Source of the DNA: Bacillota bacterium
GTDB lineage: Bacteria; Bacillota; Clostridia; Oscillospirales; Acutalibacteraceae
Assembly (NCBI GenBank): GCA_023417635.1
Contig: JAEZFF010000059.1
Location: 1-8,951 of the forward strand
Direction of reading: 5' to 3'
Length of the DNA: 8,951 nt
The translations under genes were made by a program, and so were the position numbers. The notes below the pieces were generated by a model that saw only the letters and a program-made list of their open reading frames with translations, searched no databases and was not told the DNA's origin. Shown piece by piece: positions 5,941 through 8,951 of this stretch. The first letter of the stretch is position 1; the number at the start of each line of letters is the position of its first letter.

Positions 5941-8553
5941 ATGGAACTGAAAAGGTATCAAAAAGGTGTCCTCAATGACTTGGATTCCTATCTGACGTTC
6001 TTGAACCGGACAAACAATATTGGCACAGCATATAATCAACACTGGAACAGTAAGGGCTTTCGTGTAGGCTTCGGCGGCATGCCTGTGTATAATGACACCA
6101 TTCCGGGTGTACCGCATGTCTGCTTCAAGGTCCCTACAGGCGGAGGAAAGACGTTCCTCGCATGTTGTTCCCTTCGGCACATTTACAAGTCAATGTCGGG
6201 CCTTTCGCAGCGCGTTGCTGTGTGGCTTGTTCCGTCCAGTGCAATCCTTGAGCAGACGGTCCGTAATCTGAGTGATCCGCAGCATCCATACCATCAACAG
6301 TTGCAGCGCGACTTCGGTGGCAAATTGGTTGTGTATACCAAGGAGCAGATGCTCAATGGGCAGAATTTTACGCCTACCGCCATTATAGAGCAGATGTCCG
6401 TCTGTGTGATGAGCTTTGATTCTCTGCGCAGTGCGAAGAAGGATGGACGAAAAGTATATCAGGAAAATGGGAATCTAGCCCAGTTCGCAGCTTATTATCA
6501 CGACCCGTCTGTTTTACTGGCGGATACTGCTGAGACAGCTTTGATTCAAGTCCTTCGTTATCTGACTCCGGTGGTAATCGTTGACGAGAGCCATAACGCG
6601 CAGTCCGAGCTTAGTGTTGAAATGCTCAACAATCTGAATCCCTGTTTTGTGCTTGACCTGACGGCTACTCCAAAGAGCAACAGCAATGTTATTTCCTGCG
6701 TGAATGCTGTTGAGCTAAAAAAAGAAAATATGGTTAAGCTGCCGGTCGTCGTGTTTAACCGGGCCACGCCGGAGGATGTCGTCCTTGATGCCGTCAGGAT
6801 GCGCAAGGGCATTGAAGAACAAGCTCAAGTTGAACGGGCAAACGGCGGAGAGTATATTCGACCAATCGTTTTGTTTCAGGCGCAACCCAAAGGAACCGGA
6901 AGCAATGCGACATTTGAGAAACTGAAAAAGAGGCTTGTTGATAAAGGAATCCCTTCTGAGCAGATTGCAATTAAGACTGCCGATATAAACGAGTTGAAAA
7001 ATGTCGACCTGCAAAGTCCCAATTGCCCGATTCGGTATATTATTACGATCAACGCACTAAAAGAAGGATGGGACTGCCCATTTGCCTACATCCTTGCGAC
7101 GCTGACGAATAAGTCGAGCAGCGTTGACGTGGAGCAGATTGTCGGCCGAATTTTGCGTCAGCCTTATGCACATCCTTATTTGCAATCTTTGTTGAATACA
7201 TCTTATGTAATGACTTGCTCTGATAAGTTCTTTGATACCCTTCAAAAACTAATTGATGGTTTAAAGCTTGCAGGCTTTTCTAAGGATGAATATCGTTTAG
7301 GAAACCCCCCTCCTGAACAGAAGTCTTCAGAGGTGCCGGTTCAAACCACAACCGAAGAAGAAACCAAAACAGACGAAGCTACATTAGATGGACTTTCTTC
7401 CGGTGATCTTTCTCAAGCGCTGAATTCACAAGAGGAAGGGGCTGTTTCCGACGATCCTGTTGTTGTGCAAATGAAGGCGCAGCAGCAGGCAGCGGTCGAT
7501 GCATATGAACAGGAAATAAAAGAACAGGAAGAAACCGGACTGATTGGCGGTGAGTTGGGTAGTATGATGAACCAGATTAGATTTCGCCCATCGGTTGCGG
7601 GATTAGCTGAATCGTTGTTGATTCCGAAATTTTGCGTAGAAGGAGCGTCTCCGATTCTATGGGATGAAAAATATATAGCGCTAACAAAAGAAAGCCTTTC
7701 AAAGGGTTTTTCTTTAAACGCCCAACCGGCAGATGTTAATTTTGATACTTCTTCCGGCGATGCTTACGTGATTGATTTACCCAAAGATTCCGATGGCACA
7801 CCCAAATATGTGCAGATGAGAAATGCACAGTTGGAGTATTTTCGGGAGAAGCTTTCCAGAATGGCGCCAGCCGACGCGAAACGGAGTTGCGCATTGGCAC
7901 TTGCTCATCAGATAGGCGAAGATAAAATCACGATTCCTGAGCAGTTCATTCTTGAATATGTGCAGCGTGTGCTGGAAACAGTTGATGCCAACATGCTGTC
8001 TTCCATTGGTGGTAACACTCCCTTTTATGCGGAGAAGATCAAAAGGCGAATCATTGAGTTGGAAGATCAATACCGCTATGAGACCTTTCGGAAAAAGCTG
8101 TTGAGTCAGGAGATCTTTTGCCGCCCAATTTATCGCTTACCAAAGGTGATTTCACCTGTTAATACAACCGATGCCATAAATAACTCGTTGTATTCGGAAG
8201 AAAAAAATGATATGAATAATTTCGAGCGCGAGGTTATCAGCAGAGTCAGCAGCCTTGATATTTGCTGGTGGCATCGGATTATGGATCGTGGTGTTGGTGA
8301 ATTTTACATCAACGGATTTATCAATATGTACCCTGACTTTATGATTTTGACCCAAAAAGGTAATTTGGTGCTTTTGGAGACAAAAGGACATGATCGCGAC
8401 AATACTGATAGCTACAAGAAACTTTTTCTAGGTACTGAATGGGCAAATAAAGCTGGCTCTAGTTACCACTATTTTATGGTATTTGATCAAGATGTTCAGA
8501 TGCAAGGTTCATTGACGATTGATGAGTTTTTTGATGTAATGCAAAAGCTTTGA
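5941..8553 (+). CDS. res: Type III restriction enzyme subunit Res (SF2 helicase-nuclease)
   Basis: An 870-aa ATP-dependent restriction subunit that acts with Mod: the helicase/ATPase part moves or switches on DNA after Mod binds an unmethylated site, and the nuclease cuts. Helicase motifs: Walker A VPTGGGKT (64-71), Walker B DESH (215-218), motif III LTATP (240-244), motif VI QIVGRILRQP (399-408). A hydrophilic, Glu/Gln/Ser/Thr-rich linker spans about 453-535. The C-terminal nuclease shows PD (798-799) followed by ETK (813-815), the PD-ExK core. AAGGGAGG at 5924-5931 lies nine bases before ATG 5941 and overlaps the mod stop, so the two are one operon. The length is a little below the roughly 970 aa of the EcoP1I/EcoP15I Res proteins, but no motif is missing. 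It ends facing the tyrosine recombinase fragment. Confidence 0.95.
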   Translation: MELKRYQKGVLNDLDSYLTFLNRTNNIGTAYNQHWNSKGFRVGFGGMPVYNDTIPGVPHVCFKVPTGGGKTFLACCSLRHIYKSMSGLSQRVAVWLVPSSAILEQTVRNLSDPQHPYHQQLQRDFGGKLVVYTKEQMLNGQNFTPTAIIEQMSVCVMSFDSLRSAKKDGRKVYQENGNLAQFAAYYHDPSVLLADTAETALIQVLRYLTPVVIVDESHNAQSELSVEMLNNLNPCFVLDLTATPKSNSNVISCVNAVELKKENMVKLPVVVFNRATPEDVVLDAVRMRKGIEEQAQVERANGGEYIRPIVLFQAQPKGTGSNATFEKLKKRLVDKGIPSEQIAIKTADINELKNVDLQSPNCPIRYIITINALKEGWDCPFAYILATLTNKSSSVDVEQIVGRILRQPYAHPYLQSLLNTSYVMTCSDKFFDTLQKLIDGLKLAGFSKDEYRLGNPPPEQKSSEVPVQTTTEEETKTDEATLDGLSSGDLSQALNSQEEGAVSDDPVVVQMKAQQQAAVDAYEQEIKEQEETGLIGGELGSMMNQIRFRPSVAGLAESLLIPKFCVEGASPILWDEKYIALTKESLSKGFSLNAQPADVNFDTSSGDAYVIDLPKDSDGTPKYVQMRNAQLEYFREKLSRMAPADAKRSCALALAHQIGEDKITIPEQFILEYVQRVLETVDANMLSSIGGNTPFYAEKIKRRIIELEDQYRYETFRKKLLSQEIFCRPIYRLPKVISPVNTTDAINNSLYSEEKNDMNNFEREVISRVSSLDICWWHRIMDRGVGEFYINGFINMYPDFMILTQKGNLVLLETKGHDRDNTDSYKKLFLGTEWANKAGSSYHYFMVFDQDVQMQGSLTIDEFFDVMQKL

Positions 8554-8562
8554 TAAATGATG

Positions 8563-8598
8563 ATTACTCGGACATTTTGTCTGAGTAATTATTATTAA
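8563..8598 (+). terminator. Hairpin terminator after res, containing the right palindrome
   Basis: The right palindrome is extended by flanking bases to a 12-bp stem (8563-8574 with 8578-8589, one G-U) around TTT, followed by the T-rich ATTATTA. It begins 10 bases after the res stop. Because the stem also reads well on the other strand, it may serve the convergent recombinase fragment too. Confidence 0.65.
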
Positions 8599-8863
8599 AA
8601 TTATCATTCAAAAAGAAAGACTCATCAATGTAATTTGAAAGAACGCCGCTTCCCTTTAGTACATCGCTTTTGTCAAGATTCGCGTATACTTTCATTACCA
8701 TCGTTGGGGTATTGTCTCCCATGATGAGTTGTGCTGCCTTGATATTTACATTTGTGCGAAACAGGTATGTGCAGTAGTTGTGACGGAAGCGATAAGGATT
8801 GTAGTTTGAATATTCTAACCCATGTGAGACCGCATAGAAATTTGTGTAAAAGCTGAATGGGAG
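8564..8863 (-). pseudogene. Tyrosine recombinase (phage integrase family), C-terminal fragment
   Basis: Read from 8863 down to TAA 8566-8564, the minus strand encodes about 99 residues of the catalytic C-terminus of a tyrosine recombinase, an enzyme that integrates or excises DNA. The box II arginine is in NPYRFRHNYCT, followed by IKAAQLIMGDNT, and the nucleophilic tyrosine is in MKVYANLD. The usual His of HxxR is Tyr here and the usual GH is GD, variants that also occur in the family. The first catalytic arginine and the whole N-terminal half are missing. The frame stays open to 8920 but loses family likeness beyond about 8863, and a TGA at 8923-8921 blocks it. No start codon is available, so this is probably a truncated gene. 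Its 3' end is convergent with res and includes the right palindrome. Confidence 0.82.
8566..8586. repeat. Right copy of the 21-bp palindromic repeat, inside the recombinase 3' end
   Basis: It differs from the left copy (4170-4190) at one base only: the right arm is TGTCTGAGT instead of TGTCCGAGT. Read on the minus strand it encodes the final residues SDKMSE of the recombinase fragment, and its last T begins the TAA stop (8566-8564). The repeats lie 4396 bp apart, start to start, and enclose exactly the mod-res operon. Confidence 0.88.
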
Positions 8864-8921
8864 ACTTTTTTTCAGACAAGAATTGGGGTAAGAAAAATCA
8901 AGTCTGAAAGGAAGTTTTTTT
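8864..8921 (+). promoter_or_regulatory. Hairpin burying a ribosome-binding site, followed by a T-run
   Basis: Arms 8864-8877 and 8902-8915 pair over 14 bp with two G-U pairs around a 24-nt loop. The right arm contains the Shine-Dalgarno AAAGGAAG (8907-8914) and is directly followed by seven T (8915-8921). It could hide the ribosome-binding site of the gene at 8923, act as an intrinsic terminator or attenuator in front of it, or mark the end of an inserted element. Confidence 0.5.
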
Positions 8922-8922
8922 C

Positions 8923-8951
8923 ATGGGCGCAGTACCGACAGAAGTTTTAAG
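8923..8951 (+). CDS. Start of an unidentified gene, cut off by the window end
   Basis: ATG 8923 is preceded by AAAGGAAG (8907-8914) with 8-nt spacing and opens a frame reading MGAVPTEVL before the window ends. Nine residues are too few to name it. Serine recombinases of Firmicutes elements sometimes have similar N-termini (a short polar leader with PTEV or VEVI), and the truncated recombinase beside it would fit an inserted element, but this is only a guess. The gene diverges from the recombinase fragment. Confidence 0.4.

Noticed and set aside
8673..8879. Minus-strand open frame of 68 codons with an ATG
   Set aside because: It is the wrong frame; the neighbouring frame on the same strand carries the tyrosine recombinase motifs.

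Overview
The window looks like a Firmicutes chromosome, most probably a moderate-GC member of the Clostridia. The clues are the lon-engB gene pair, a YerC/YecD-type TrpR-like regulator, Shine-Dalgarno sites of the AAAGGAG type, a TTG start, and a tight tRNA operon in which every gene encodes its own CCA. I cannot name a genus from the sequence.

Bases 1-2792 are housekeeping DNA, all on the plus strand. They hold the 3' part of lon (ATP-dependent protease), engB/ysxC (ribosome-assembly GTPase) closed by a strong intrinsic terminator, and then a promoter driving a two-gene unit: a YerC-family repressor overlapping a class I SAM-dependent methyltransferase. The last codons of the methyltransferase carry a near-consensus promoter for a five-gene tRNA operon (Val-UAC, Asp-GUC, Phe-GAA, Gly-GCC, Cys-GCA; 2851-3251). 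That operon ends in two consecutive hairpins.

Bases 3340-4242 hold no intact gene. On the minus strand there are open frames that look like decayed coding DNA, a hairpin plus T-run that would terminate minus-strand transcription, a cluster of inverted repeats, and the first copy of a 21-bp palindromic repeat. Bases 4243-8553 are a two-gene Type III restriction-modification operon: mod (560 aa, beta-class N6-adenine methyltransferase) and res (870 aa, SF2 helicase with a C-terminal PD-ExK nuclease). Res needs Mod for site recognition, so the pair works as a defence unit. GC content drops sharply in the middle of mod, as expected if its target-recognition domain was exchanged.

Just past res the second copy of the 21-bp repeat lies inside the 3' end of a convergent, start-less tyrosine recombinase fragment (minus strand, 8564 to about 8863), and supplies its last codons and stop. 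The R-M operon is therefore bracketed by matching palindromes, one of them fused to a recombinase gene. The most interesting reading is that mod-res is, or was, a recombinase-borne cassette placed downstream of a tRNA operon. The last 30 bases start another plus-strand gene whose ribosome-binding site is buried in a 14-bp hairpin followed by a T-run.
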